DNA of 64,000 bases from Crossaster papposus (GCA_037893245.1 JBAIAA010000253.1:248001-312000), one strand, 5' to 3'; counted from the first letter of the stretch, positions 9,926-22,210 are shown. Numbers and translations are program-made. Notes: generated by a model from the sequence alone, not told the origin.

Positions 9926-11481
9926 TGACTCCGCTCATAACACTCTAAACATCATTGAGAAAATATTTTGGGGATAAAATGACAAACTTACCAGAGACTG
10001 AGCGAAATTCTCACCAAACGATGTTTACATGTTGTTTACATTTCGTTTACAATCTCGACCAATCAGCGTAAACCAAGGAAAGACAGACTGGGTGTACACC
10101 GCTAACCGGCTATTCCCGCTTGCGAACTCACTGCACACGCGTGTTTATCGTGTTCACGAGTCGTATATGGCGTTCTAATCGCCTGGTATTAACTCGTATT
10201 CACTGCACCAGTGGTGAACTCGAGGTGAAATGTTGTATGTTCTCCATGTTCACGACTTTATAAACGAATTAAATACTCGCGCATGCGTGTTGGTTCACGT
10301 ATGAGTTCTTGTGCGATAAACAATGTCCTTACCGAACGGCTAAACTCGACTGTGCGCGTGCGTCGTGGTGTGTAGCGATAAAATTCACGGTGAACACGAT
10401 AAACAAGGCACGATTGGAATGAGCGCCGAGACAATTCCAAGCACATCCTAGACTTGATGACAAGTCGTTAGATAATCGGATTTCATCCGTGTATTTCGGA
10501 CGAAATTCATCGGCACGGCTGGTTCAGACTAGACTAGTAACGTGCCGAGTTAAGTTGCGACAGATCTAACTTCGAACTCTGCAAATTGGGAACGAGGCAA
10601 CCGCAACCTCCCCCGTATATACCGAGTGGACCGCTATTACCGACTTGGCACCAAGTCTAAGCACATCCGTGCAGTGAGTTCGCAAGCGGGAATAGCCGGT
10701 TAGCGGTGTACACCCAGTCTGTCTTTCCTTGGTTTACGCTGATTGGTCGAGATTGTAAACGAAATGTAAACAACATGTAAACATCGTTTGGTGAGAATTT
10801 CGCTCAGTCTCTGGTAAGTTTTTGTCATTTTATCCCCAAAATATTTTCTCAATGATGTTTAGAGTGTTATGAGCGGAGTCATTACACATTGCAGATCAAA
10901 TCTGTGTTCTTGAAATGTGTGTCATGATCTTTAAAAGTGGTTAAAATCCGGCAAATCTGGTGACTAGTCTGGCAAAAATGGTCGAAATTGCAACTTCTCG
11001 TTTTTTTACACGAGTTGTCTCGTAACCCTCCGGTCTTCGACTGTCGATGGAGGGTTACGATTATCGCAACTAGGTTCCATCCTGAAAAAATTATGGGTCG
11101 AGTCAGTACTGATGACATTCTCTTATTCAGGAGCAGTGCAGATAATATCGAGCGTATCTATCTAGCCCGATGCATTTATGCATGTCTGAACATGAAGAAT
11201 TCCATCCTCCAATATCAAATGGCAATTTGCCATTCATCCTCGATACTTTCAAAATCCTCAAACTGCAAAGAGGATTTTGGAAGATTGAGTAGGGTTAAGC
11301 AGCGATTGGCGATATAAATAAATGGGCATTTGACTTTTGGCATTCAGTGTAAAACACTGGGCTCAGCATGACCTTGTCGACCTACATGTATGGCATTTCT
11401 TGTAGTGCTTTGGAGAGCCATGTAAAAAAACGATTCAAGCGCGTTGGAGTACTTGTATAAACAAGAGCCAGGGTTAGTTAA

Positions 11482-11711
11482 CTAGTTCGCGCAAGAGGAT
11501 TTGTATACACGCAAAGTTTTTTTCAAGATTCAAAACGGATGACGCATAAACACGTCACAAAGCAAGGCTGGAAATGTCTGTCAGCAGCAAGCAAGGCCGG
11601 AAATGCATGTGTGCTTCCTGGTACCATCAACCTGAACCCGCCTCCAATCGAGTTTCGTTAAAAAATAATCCCTCGGCTCAGTGATGTTAAAATAATCCCA
11701 GCGCGAACTGG
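11482..11711 (-). mobile_element. TTAA-type MITE, CCAGTTCGCGC family, reverse orientation
   Basis: TTAA (11478-11481) then CTAGTTCGCGC at the left, GCGCGAACTGG and TTAA (11712-11715) at the right. Its interior is the reverse complement of 3510-3748. It ends only 27 bp before the first acceptor-bounded exon of the SRSF7-like gene. Confidence 0.75.
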
Positions 11712-11758
11712 TTAATAAATGGTTTTCTATCCTTGCAGAAGAGAGCTAATTTGTCAAG

Positions 11759-14700
11759 ATGTCGCGCTACTCGGCCAGCAACTGCAAGGTGTACGTGGGC
11801 AACCTCAGCGACTACGGGTCGGTGAAGGATCTGGAGGCAGCCTTCGGCGTCTTCGGCCCTCTGAAGCACGTCTGGGTGGCCAAGCAGCCCCCAGGCTTTG
11901 CTTTCGTGGAGTTTGAGGATTCGCGGGATGCGTCAGATTCCGTCAAGGAGCTGAACGACACGTGAGTAAAATCCTACTTCTAGAAATAAAACTTTACAGA
12001 TATTTGTTGGAGGTATTCGAAACCCATCAAAATCATGCAGTCACCGCTCGGCTTAAAATCCTTAATCTATCGGATTCCACCAGTATTCAATTATAGAGGT
12101 ATCCTGAACGTACATCACGTACCATTGAGCTGTAAAGCAGCTAAACACGGAAGAGCTGCTAAGTGCCCTATTACAAGGGTCTGCACACATGACCCTTGGT
12201 ATGCAAACGTTTCCTATCCTTGACACATAACTTGCACCTTGACAAACTCTATGGAGAATGTGCATAGAGCATGAGCAGTGTGAAAGTACAAGGTAATAAA
12301 TAACCTCAATTCCCCAAAATCCTCATTTGGATAAATACATAAGTAAACCCAATCAGAGGGAATATGCGTGTTTGCATATATTCGACTTTTTTTAACTGGC
12401 GTAAGTTGTTTGCGTCTGTTCTACTTGCTAAGAATGAAGAGTTAGCGCTCTAGTAATTTAATAAAGCTCTATGGTATCACCTCGATTGTTTTTTCTGTAC
12501 AGTACAATTTGTGGACGCCGTGTGGAAGTGGAACTAGCCACTGGGGAGAAACGACGCCGAAGCAGCGGCGACCGCCGCGGGGGCGGTGGCGGTGGCGGTG
12601 GCGGCGGTTACAGCGGTGGTGGTGGGGGTGGTTATGGTGGCGGCGGCGGTGGTGGTGGCGGTTACGGCGGTGGTGGTGGCCGCTACCAACAGCGCCGCTC
12701 CTACAACGACGAAAAATGCTACGAGTGCGGCAAGCCTGGCCACTTTGCCCGCGAGTGTCCCTATAACTCGCGGAGGAAACAGTCCCGGTCCAGGTAATGT
12801 CCGTCCGTGTGTGTGCCATTTTCAAATGAAGATATTAAACAAATCATACCTGGAAACTCGTTAGGTTCACTGTTGACACTTTCTCTTTTGGCTGTCGTTT
12901 GGCACAACAGACAAAATGCAGACATATTTTTGTTTAAATAGGCAGTTTAGAAACCCAAGTTCTTTGACCAAAACTATTGAATTGACCAAGACTTTTGAGG
13001 GTTGACCGAGACTGTTGGGGGTTGACCGAGACTGTTGGGGGTTGACCGAGACTGTTGGGGGTTGACCGAGACTGTTGGGGGTTGACCGAGACTGTTGGGG
13101 GTTGACCGAGACTGTTGGGGGTTGACCGAGACTGTTGGGGGTTGACCGAGACTGTTGGGGGTTGACCGAGACTGTTGGGGGTTGACCGAGACTGTTGGGG
13201 GTTGACCGAGACTGTTGGGGGTTGACCGAGACTGTTGGGGGTTGACCGAGACTGTTGGGGGTTGACCGAGACTGTTGGGGGTTGACCGAGACTGTTGGGG
13301 GTTGACCGAGACTGTTGGGGGTTGACCGAGACTGTTGGGGGTTGACCGAGACTGTTGGGGGTTGACCGAGACTGTTGGGGGTTGACCGAGACTGTTGGGG
13401 GTTGACCGAGACTGTTGGGGGTTGACCGAGACTGTTGGGGGTTGACCGAGACTGTTGGGGGTTGACCGAGACTGTTGGGGGTTGACCGAGACTGTTGGGG
13501 GTTGACCGAGACTGTTGGGGGTTGACCGAGACTGTTGGGGGTTGACCGAGACTATTGGGGGTGGACCGAGACAATTGGGGGTTGACCGAGACAATTGGGG
13601 GTTGACCGAGACTATTGGGGGTTGACCGAGACTATTGGGGGTTGACCGAGACTATTGGGGGTTGACCGAGACTATTGGGGGTTGACCGAGACTATTGGGG
13701 GTTGACCGAGACTATTGGGGGTTGACCGAGACTATTGGGGGTTGACCGAGACTATTGGGGGTTGACCGAGACTATTGGGGGTTGACCGAGACTATTGGGG
13801 GTTGACCGAGACTATTGGGGGTTGACCGAGACTATTGGGGGTTGACCGAGACTATTGGGGGTTGACCGAGACTATTGGGGGTTGACCGAGACTATTGGGG
13901 GTTGACCGAGACTATTGGGGGTTGACCAAGACTATTGGGGGTTGACCAAGACTATTGGGGGTTGACCAAGACTATTGGGGGTTGACCAAGACTATTGGGG
14001 GTTGACCAAGACTATTGGGGGTTGACCAAGACTATTGGGGGTTGACCAAGACTATCGGTAGCCCAGTGGGGTAGTCTTGGTACACTGGCAGATAGAGGGC
14101 AATGTTGGTAGGGAATTCATTCGAGTTGGTTACGTAGAAGAGCAAGGGTTTAAGAACTACATTGTAATAAGTAGGATCTGAATCTGCTACATCCTGGGGC
14201 ACTGCTAACCGAGTATCTTAACCTTGCGTTGGGGGTCTTCCAAATATAGGTAGTCCATTTCTTGCAAACAGTTTGAGTAATCCGGCAAGATTAGTGTAGC
14301 TAAATTTGAGAATGAATTGCTAAAAATGTCAATTTTTTTAAAGAGAAATTCAATATTTAAACAAGTTTTATTTATACTTGTTGATTGCAGGACCTCTAAA
14401 CTCCTAGGCCATACTCGTGTTGCTTGGGCGTTTTGGTCTCTGCGAGCTAACTCATTGCGGCCGAATTACGTGTGTCCACTAGTCCCGAATCATATCCGCA
14501 AGTCGTGAACGACAAGTCCGTCCTTCCGACCTAGTCACAACTGCTAGTCGTTTCGATTGGCCAGCGAAGGCCAACTGGTGTCTGCAAGCGATTTAACCCT
14601 CCCCCTTCTCCACAGGCCTTCAAATACTTCAGCTACACTTCATTCTACCTGCGAGCGTTTTGCCCGCCACTGCAAAATACTCCAAACCTCAAGCCTGCGT

Positions 14701-17700
14701 AAAGCTCTCCTAACCAAAACCTTCGACGCATGCGCTTCATACCCTTCACAACCCTACCACGTCAAGCTTAAGATGCATGACACTACAACTCCACTTCCAA
14801 CAAAGGCTTCGGTTCACCTGCATATGCGTTTGCTCCTGCGGCGAAATCCGTGAAATCTTTACAAGTTACGACATTACCAGTTTTTACCACCCTTCTACAT
14901 GTAACCCTACCTCCTAGATAAGTCGCGCAACAACACCTCAACCACTACTCCATCACCTTCATTATGTCCTGCTAGTATTACACCTCTACACAACAACCTG
15001 ACAGTTCCAACCTACATTATGCCCTGCTACTCCAAATGTCTAGATATGTGCCGGCTAAACATACTTTGAGCGGTCAAAACTAACCATCGTCAAGCTAAAG
15101 AAAAACTACACTTCCAACAATACCTTCATTATGTACCTACAAACACTCTGCTGCTGCTGCTGCTGCTGCTGCTGCGAAATTTGTGAAGCCCGAAGTTAGG
15201 AACTTGCCATTCTTCTTCCCACCTCCGCATGTTGCCCCAGTCCAAAGTCCTACCTGTTTGTATCTAGCCAACAGGCACACCAGGCCAGCAATAAACTTCA
15301 ACTTCACTTCCTTACAATACCTTCAAATTAAACCCGGGAGCATTTGTTAATAGTCTGCAAAACGTTAACCTCCATTTCAACCTCCTTTTGTAAGATTCCT
15401 AGTTCACAACCTAAGCCTACAGATGCTTGAACCAATCGCCACCAAGTTAACTACTTTCAACTCGACTTCCAACCGTAGCTCCGTTTTTAAACCTGCAAAA
15501 GCAATTGCGAAACACTCCATTATACACTTCCTGCAAGTCCCACTCTGATCGTCTAGATATTTTGTGAGCCAATGGGCTTATCGATCTAAGATATCTCTAG
15601 ACTTCAACTACACTTCCCGACAATCACTTTTAGTCAGCCAGGAAATGTTACATAACATAGTTCTACATGTTACGTGTTGATTCCTTCGGTCTCCACTACC
15701 CATTTCTCCCAACTCCATGTACTCTGAACTCCTCGCACGTCACCTTCTCACGGGTGATCGATGCTTCCATTGAAAATCATACTCTTCTTGACTTGGCGTG
15801 ATCTACACGTACATGATCATGCATGGATAATGTGGTATCCTTAACATGTTGGTGGTCATACTAAACTCTCCTTACTAGGTAATATTGTTTTTTCCTAGGA
15901 ACTTACCCGAATCTGACAAAATCCAACTGATAGCAAATATTATGTGGGTTAACTAAATTTGGCAAATTTGGGGCCATTTGTCAAAAAAAGTTAGTTTTTC
16001 CCAAAGGCGGTTGGCCGATTATCGGAAATTGATGCAAACATTTCTTTAAAATGGCAGGACACCCGGGCTGATATTCATAAAAGCCTGCTAAGCCTAGTTG
16101 GCTGCTAAAATGGCCTCTAGTTGACAGCTAAGCCTAGTTGGAAGCTAAGTGATATTCATAAAACTTTGCTAAGCTTATTTGGTTGCTAAGCTAACTGCTA
16201 ACATTAGAGTTGATCTGGGGTGTCTCTAAGTCACTAGCTGGCAACTTGCCTGATGTCCCAGCTGCGTGTTTAAAATATCTAGCTGTCAACCAGCTGGTAA
16301 CATTCTTAGCAAGGTTTTATGAATACAAAATTAGTTGGTAACCACGAAGCAGCAAACTACGGATTTAGCTGGCTGCTAAAGGCATATAGTAGGCTGCTAA
16401 GTTAGCAGTTTTTTTATGAATCTCGGCCCTGGTTGCCATGAAGTTCACAGGTTGCATTTGGTGGTTGTGTTTTCTACTGTTTGCAAATGTTGTGCATTAA
16501 TAACTCAAAATATTGAAACCTCGTGTGGATTTTGAAGAATCTGGGAGGGTTTAGGTAAATAATATTTCCAATGGACATCAGTTTACATTCGAATCTTTGA
16601 TTGGTAAACCGTAATTGTTTTAATACATGTTTTTATTATCAGTTGTACTCGGTTTGTTTTATTAACCAATAATTTTATTTTGCATTTTTTTTTTTTTCAC
16701 ATGGGTCCAGGTCAAACGATCGCTACAACTCCTCTCACAAACGCTATTCGCACAGTCGCAGCCGCAGCCGCAGCCGTAGGTAAGAAAATATCTCTATTGA
16801 TTTTGGACCCTATGGATCAAAGGTCATTATGGTTGAACAATAGAGATGGTCGGAACACCTTAAAGGTAGGATACACCATTGGTAATTGCTTGAATTATCA
16901 TGACTAGGTGGATTTGGGGGGTTGTATTTTATAGTAAATATCGTTTTTAAGAAAAGTAACAAACCGCTTTTTTTTATCAACCAGCGCCAAGCAGTAGTTG
17001 TGTTTTGGTGGGTTTTTTTCACGATCGTTAATTTTTTTTTTAATTCTATTTTGTTTAAACAATTACAGGATGTCTAGCGCAATCATTTTGATAGATGCCT
17101 ACAATCATTATTTACTTGCAAATTAAGTAAACTATTTCTTAATAATTCAGTAGTAAATTTGTTCGATATCTGCAAATGATGTATCCTACCTTTAACTTAA
17201 AAACGACTTGACATACATGTACATGTATCTACGACTTTAGATACATGTACAATCAATTTCAAATTTCAACATTTTGTGTCCTCTACGTCCCGAAGGTTAA
17301 GGTCATTATGGTTAAAACAGGTTGGGGTGCCATAACTTGAGGACTTGACATATCAACTTCAAACTTGGTATGTGGCTTGGCCCCTCTACAGGTCATATGT
17401 GACCTGTCATCACAAAATGAGCGTAAAGTCGGCAAAATCAAAAATTGAGATATGGGTATTTCTAAATTCTGTGGAAACGGAGCTTTCCAATGGTATATAA
17501 CACTTGGAGGTTTGATACTCAATATCGTTTTTATTTTTATTTTTTAGTCTGGAGTCTTTACAGAGATTATGAGAAAACGGGCATTTCTTGCGAGAAATTG
17601 TGTGAAAGGCAATGAAAGGCATAGTCAAAATTGTCTCAAACTAATTTTGTTTTTATCTGATCGTCCTGAAAAATTGGGAATTGATTGTTGGGAATTTAGT

Positions 17701-17920
17701 CTTTAAAAAAACCATATAATCTCAAAATCGACCACCCCTTCAAATGTTGACTTTGACTGGCCGTACTGGGAAATCACCCCGTGCGACTTTACGCTCATTT
17801 TGTGATGACGGGTCACATATGTGCATCAATGCCGTATTCTTGTTTGTTTTTAACACTGTAAATATTTATTTCGTTGTTTGTTTTGCTTGATCCTACTGCA
17901 GCCCCTACAACCGCAACTAA
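11759..17920 (+). CDS. SRSF7/9G8-like serine/arginine-rich splicing factor (four coding exons)
   Basis: Coding exons are 11759-11961, 12503-12793, 16711-16779 and 17902-17920. All have GT/AG borders and join in frame (582 nt, 193 residues). Exon 1 carries an N-terminal RRM with RNP2 VYVGNL and RNP1-like GFAFVEF; exon 2 completes it ([10 protein letters not shown]), then gives a very Gly-rich hinge and a CCHC zinc knuckle [14 protein letters not shown]; exons 3 and 4 encode a short RS tail ending SRSRSPYNRN. RRM, CCHC knuckle and RS tail in that order define SRSF7 (9G8) in animals, a nuclear and shuttling regulator of exon inclusion and mRNA export. The RS tail is short for vertebrate SRSF7, nearer to arthropod RBP1/x16-like proteins. 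The poly-Gly hinge is unusual. Intron 2 is 3.9 kb and holds a 20-bp tandem array; intron 3 holds two MITEs. Start chosen because the RRM begins ten residues later and a leader acceptor (CTTGCAG) lies 20 nt upstream. Confidence 0.88.
12996..14056. repeat. 20-bp tandem array (~53 copies) in intron 2 of the SRSF7-like gene
   Basis: The unit gttgaccgagactgttgggg repeats in almost perfect register for about 1.06 kb. Three blocks follow one another: the actgtt version to about 13550, the actatt version to about 13920, and a ccaag+actatt version to 14056. The plus (sense) strand is G-rich. Because 20 is not a multiple of three, stop-free frames of over 200 codons appear on the minus strand; they are artefacts of the repeat. 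Confidence 0.97.
14057..16064. other. Rest of intron 2, no recognisable gene
   Basis: Unique-looking intronic sequence of the SRSF7-like gene. It contains a (CTG)9 microsatellite at 15148-15174. Frames of 60-100 codons (for example 14557-14853) lack any recognisable domain and are not bounded by good splice sites. Confidence 0.5.
15148..15174. repeat. (CTG)9 microsatellite
   Basis: Nine perfect CTG units in the sense strand of intron 2 of the SRSF7-like gene. Confidence 0.95.
16065..16440. mobile_element. Palindromic MITE with tgatattcataaaa termini
   Basis: The left end (gggctgatattcataaaagc) and right end (tttatgaatctcggccc) are imperfect complements. The body repeats gctgctaagc / gcttagc-like motifs in both orientations. 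It resembles the CAATTTCAT family at 2873, 35823 and 53412 and is probably an older or sister family. Confidence 0.55.
16864..17191. mobile_element. TTAA-type MITE, AGGTAGGATACACC family, in intron 3
   Basis: TTAA (16860-16863)|AGGTAGGATACACCATT ... TGATGTATCCTACCT|TTAA (17192-17195). This is the cleanest copy of the family in the window. Confidence 0.85.
17399..17816. mobile_element. MITE, GTGACC family (variant 1)
   Basis: 418 bp with termini GTGACCTGTCATCACAAAAT and its complement, flanked by ATAT (17395-17398 and 17817-17820). It lies in intron 3 of the SRSF7-like gene; its interior is the reverse complement of the copy at 1612. Confidence 0.88.
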
Positions 17921-18094
17921 CTTGCTGGTGCACAAGACTGCAACACGGCGAGTCTGTTAAAAATAGAGTATGCTAGTGTAGGGCTGCCTGAGGGACCGCA
18001 CAGGGGAAGATAATCCATTTTACTGTTTTTTAATGTGTAGTTTTCTCTGTATTTTTCGAAGACCTCAATTTGTTTGTGGTGTTAACAATAATAT

Positions 18095-18517
18095 GTGACC
18101 TGTCACCACGAAACCCGGACAAAGTTGACGAAATAAATTTCGGGTTTATGATATTTTCAAATTCTCCTGTTCATTAGCTTTTGAATGATATATAACTTAT
18201 GTGGGTAGCCCTTCCCTGTAATCCCCTGCGAGGAGATTAAGACCCAGGATCAATCATAAGCCAAACAGAGAAAATTAGGTTTTTGTGCAGGAAGTGCTTT
18301 TGTAATTATATACAACCACCGTTCGGAAAAAGGATTAAAATACGTCTTTTTTGTGATCAGACTGTATTTGTTTTTTGGGAAATGCTCCGTGAATATTTTA
18401 AGATAACAAAAACATGGAAACTTAAAAATCGATGATCCCATGCAAAAATGACTTCACACGCTGTTTATATGGAATGCATGGTTGCAACTTTGTTCGGGTT
18501 TCGTGGTGACAGGTCAC
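18095..18517. mobile_element. MITE, GTGACC family (variant 2)
   Basis: Termini GTGACCTGTCACCACGAAAC and GTTTCGTGGTGACAGGTCAC, flanked by ATAT (18091-18094 and 18518-18521). It starts 175 bp after the SRSF7-like stop codon and contains an AATAAA near 18130, so it might supply a polyadenylation signal; no other clear signal is closer. Confidence 0.85.
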
Positions 18518-18521
18518 ATAT

Positions 18522-20108
18522 TTGTGTCAATGACGTAAGTGTTTTAAAAAAAAAACTAAGATTACACAAACCTGCATGATGTGAAGTACAAATGTACACG
18601 TATTGTAAACACAATATACACAGGTGGGTTCAATTTCATGGAGATTGTGCTTGGCAAATATTGCTTAACAAACTTGGCTGCTAAGCAAAATCAAACAGTG
18701 ACACCGCCCACAGCAGCAACCATGTATTCGATCTCATTATTGCTGAACGATTTTAGAATTATTGTATGGAATAAATTTAATGATATGCTAGAGATTAAAA
18801 AAATAAGAAATAAGAAATTTCCATCGGAAATAAATGATTTTAAAAGCAAACCTCTTGTTACGCCATACTTTAGTCGCTAGTGATTTTTGTAAAACTAAAA
18901 TTAAATCTTGAACCCACCTACACCATTACATGTACAAATTATGCATTTTGTTTCTGTTGTTAAAACGTTGATATTTCTGTCGAGTCCATTTTACGCCAGG
19001 TGTATTAATCTTTATTTTCATTCAAATAGGCTTCACTTTATTTTACTGCTCTCAAAACTTTGGTGGAAAACTTGTAGTAAATTCATCTCTTTATAATTAA
19101 ATGTATGTGCGTCTCGCAATTTTTGTTGACTTGGTTAAAGTATCCTAAACAAAAAGTACATGTACCCAGATGTTACGTTTGTGACGCGTTTGATTTTGTT
19201 TTTAAAGAAAATAAAATGACTTGATGTTATGTGGACGTGTAAAGCTTTGATTCTTTTCTTTTTTTGGGGAGGGGAGTTTTTGATGTTCTCGAATGCTATT
19301 TACCCAAAATACTGTGCTGTGATTGTCCTTCAACCAAAATTAATCGCCATACTTTGTAATTAAGCCTGCAAGTTTGCGGTTATCAAATTAACCGTGTAAC
19401 TGTTGCTTTATGGTTACTGGTTAACCGTAGCCAACATTAAAAAAAAAAAATGCCTGGGCCTGCATTGCATATCTAATTAGTGCTGCTTCATCAAGAAATT
19501 TAGTGTGTGCGCGTAGTACGTGTTGATAATCGCAGTTCTGCGATTGCTAATTGTCTGCATCAAATTTTATAGGCCGACTGGCTATATGTTAAATAAGAAA
19601 TGTCCATAACAAATTTAATCAATTGAACTATTTGTGACCTGCTCCAACAAAACCCAGACAAAGTTGACAATTGGTGGCGTTTCTTTTATTAAACAAAAAA
19701 AACATTTATAAAAAATATTTTTAAAAAGGAAAATGTAACTAACCATTTGAACGGTCGGTTAACCGGTTAACCGTTTAACCGCTGCATGCTTATTTGTAAG
19801 ACTTTTGTTATGTCCATATAAATGGGAGTCGACTGTACACAAATCTCCAGGTAGAAGGTATTTTTGATATAATACAATATGAAGCGCAACTGGTAGTTGT
19901 TTACAAAGTCCTTCAAATTGCAAAGTACACAATTCTTGACGCGGTTAAATAGTTAACCGACCGTTCAAACGGTTACATGGTTACATTTTTCCAGTTCGGT
20001 TAACAATAATTTTTTTTTTTTAAATCGACCCTTCCATTTTAGGAGCATAGTACACGAAGAAGCTAGACATAAATTAAAACAATACAAAGCTTCGTTTGTC
20101 GGCGTTTT
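18522..20108. other. Intergenic, mostly anonymous sequence with repeat remnants
   Basis: Holds a left fragment of a CAATTTCAT-type MITE (18629-18690) and a left-end remnant of a GTGACC MITE (about 19634-19668). A small inverted repeat built on ggttaaccg motifs (arms about 19737-19790 and 19938-19988) contains gaacggtcggttaac in both orientations. No coding exon recognised. Confidence 0.45.
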
Positions 20109-20321
20109 ATAGACGATGTGCCCTCTGACGTCACGTGTTTACATCTGTATTCGAATGTGCCCGTCAATATGGGCACACATCGTGTTTTGCATAAAATTTG
20201 GTTGAGGAGCGACGCCACAGGTCAGACCACCTTTGAATTATGTGACCTCTGATGTCGCCGCTTAACCAAAATTATGTAAAACTGATGAATATAGATGTAA
20301 ACAGAGGGCACATGGTCTATA
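20109..20321. mobile_element. Short inverted-repeat element (about 213 bp)
   Basis: The left arm tatagacgatgtgccctctg and right arm cagagggcacatggtctata are near-perfect complements, continuing into tttacatct / agatgtaaa. Non-coding, MITE-like; no target duplication was identified. Confidence 0.6.
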
Positions 20322-20497
20322 GGAGTAGGGGATTTTTGTTTACCTGTCTTGATACATGTATATCATTTTTGTTTGCGATTCCCATCTTTTAATCAGCAAT
20401 GTTTGAACAATTTCTGCATTTCAGTGGTAACTATAATACAAGTGTAGAGGCCTGTCCTTGGCTTGATGCTCCCCCCCCCCCCCTTATTTGTTGTTAA

Positions 20498-21097
20498 CCA
20501 GTTCGCGCCGGGATTATTTTAACATCACCGAGCCGAGGAGCGGGATTATTTGTAACGAAACTCGATCCGAGGCGGGTTCAGGCCGATGGTACCAGAAAGC
20601 ACACCCACGCATTTCCAGCCTTGCTCGCTGCTGACAGACATTTCCGGCCTTGCTCGTGATGTGTTTATTATGCGTCATCCGTTTTAAATCTGGGGAAAAC
20701 TTTGCGTGTATATAGTATAGGCCTACACCATTGGTCATTGCTTGAATTATCATGAATGAGTAGATTTGGGGGGTTGTATTTATAGTAAATATCGTTTAAC
20801 TGAGCTGTCCGAAGTTTTAGAATCATGGATGCCGAGAAAAGCACGAAAAACAGCGGGTTTTTTTCAACCGGCATCGAGTAGTAATATTCTTATGTTATCT
20901 TTTTTTTTTTCGCGCTCGCCGTCCGGCGATCGCGAATTTTTCATTATAAAATTCTATTTTTTTGAAGAATTACAGGATATCTAGCGCAATCATTTTGCTG
21001 GATGCCCAGAATCAACATTTACTTTCAGATGAGTAAGAAATTTCTTAATAATTCGGTAGTAAATATTTTCGATATCTGCAAATGGTGTATCCTACCT
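20498..21097. mobile_element. Chimera of two TTAA-type MITEs
   Basis: It starts at TTAA (20494-20497) as the CCAGTTCGCGC family. Near 20720 it changes into the AGGTAGGATACACC family, whose right end TCCTACCT|TTAA lies at 21097/21098-21101. The right end of the first and left end of the second are both missing, which suggests a deletion across two neighbouring insertions or a composite element. Confidence 0.6.
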
Positions 21098-21179
21098 TTA
21101 AGCACGCATTCAGGCAGAAAACCCCTTCATGCCTTGAATGAAACAGTCCAGATAGGCAGAGGGCTAGTTGTGCTGGTCA

Positions 21180-21850
21180 TGACCAGCAGCCCAGAGCATT
21201 TTGATCAAACGAACGAGGTACCAACATCTGAACATAGGAGCATTCATGGTGTAACCTAACATATGCAGATATGGATGTCTGCCGGGGACCCCTGCTGCGT
21301 GTGGCCCCTGGGGACCTCAGAGAGACCCCCCAAAATGCACTCGATCAAACATTGGAGGTACCATCTCAAACCAGTTTAAAATGAACAGGTACATCACACA
21401 GAGTACAGAATGGCCCCTGCCAGACAAATTGTCTGCTGCAATTAAAGGGCCCGCCAGACGCCCCTAAAGCGCCCCAAAATTGCCCCAAAATTTGACCTAG
21501 ATCAAACATTGGAGGTACCACATGAAACCATTTTCAATGGAAGAGGTACATCCCACATAGCACAGAATGGCCCGTGCAAGACAAATTATCTGCTGCATAT
21601 GGCCTGCCAGACGCGCCCAAATGTGCCCGATATGCCCCATTATCTCAGAATTGACATAGAGTAAATAACAAAAGTACCACTTGAAACTAATTTTTAACAA
21701 TCGGGTACATCCTACAGAGTACAGAAATCGCCACACCAGACAAATTTTCTGCTGCTTGAGGCCCACCAGACACCCCCCCCCCCCCCCTCAAAGCTTTGAG
21801 GGGGGGGGGGTGTCTTGTGGGCCTTAAGCCTTATTAAGGGCCCCCAAATT
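21180..21850 (+). repeat. Left terminal inverted repeat with subterminal repeats
   Basis: Matches the complement of about 29129-29789. Copies of the gatcaaac...gaggtacca motif begin near 21207, 21342 and 21501, and a diverged one follows near 21862. Each is followed by segments like cacagagtacagaatggcc and gacaaatt.tctgctgc. Confidence 0.85.
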
Positions 21851-22210
21851 TGGCCGGGATTAAACATTGGAGGTACATTGTACCACAGTTCAAATGAAGA
21901 TGTACATCCCACAGAGCCCAGAATGGCCACTGCAAGACAAATTAATTATCTGCTGCAATTTCTCTTGGATGCGGTTACATGGTGATAAGCAGTATTCACA
22001 CATAATTACCGAACTAATCCGGAGGTACATTGTATGCTACATGTAAGTCCCCTCCATGGGTGACAATCAAAATAGTGGCCATCGCATAACATTACAATGC
22101 GAGTGAAAAAGCTACACATTCTGCCCTATAACTACTTTGGTTAGTACACAAAATATTTTAACTGCAGGGCTATGAGTGACATCCTTATAGGCCTTAAGTT
22201 GCATGGATGT

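Larger units (their letters stand above)
7308..11072. mobile_element. MULE-like element with ~400-bp inverted repeats, split by a LINE
   Basis: Left end TAGTTGCGATAATCGTAACC, right end its complement, flanked by a perfect 9-bp duplication GGTTCCATC (7299-7307 and 11073-11081). The right arm is continuous (about 10669-11072). The left arm is the same sequence cut in two, 7308-7499 and 9926-10136, by the LINE at 7500-9925. The spacer (10137-10668) contains no convincing ORF. Long inverted repeats with a 9-bp target duplication are the hallmark of Mutator-like elements; this copy is non-autonomous. Without the LINE it is about 1.34 kb. Confidence 0.85.

Noticed and set aside
12867..13594. Minus-strand frames of over 200 codons with a repeating Pro/Gln/Ser peptide
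   Set aside because: They arise from the 20-bp array (not a multiple of three, no stop in any phase); no start context, splice sites or unique sequence support a gene.
12996..14056. CRISPR-like look of regular short repeats
   Set aside because: There are no unique spacers; the units are contiguous, and the genome is eukaryotic.
14557..14853. A 98-codon frame in intron 2 of the SRSF7-like gene
   Set aside because: No recognised domain, and no splice borders joining it to the gene; composition like the surrounding intron.
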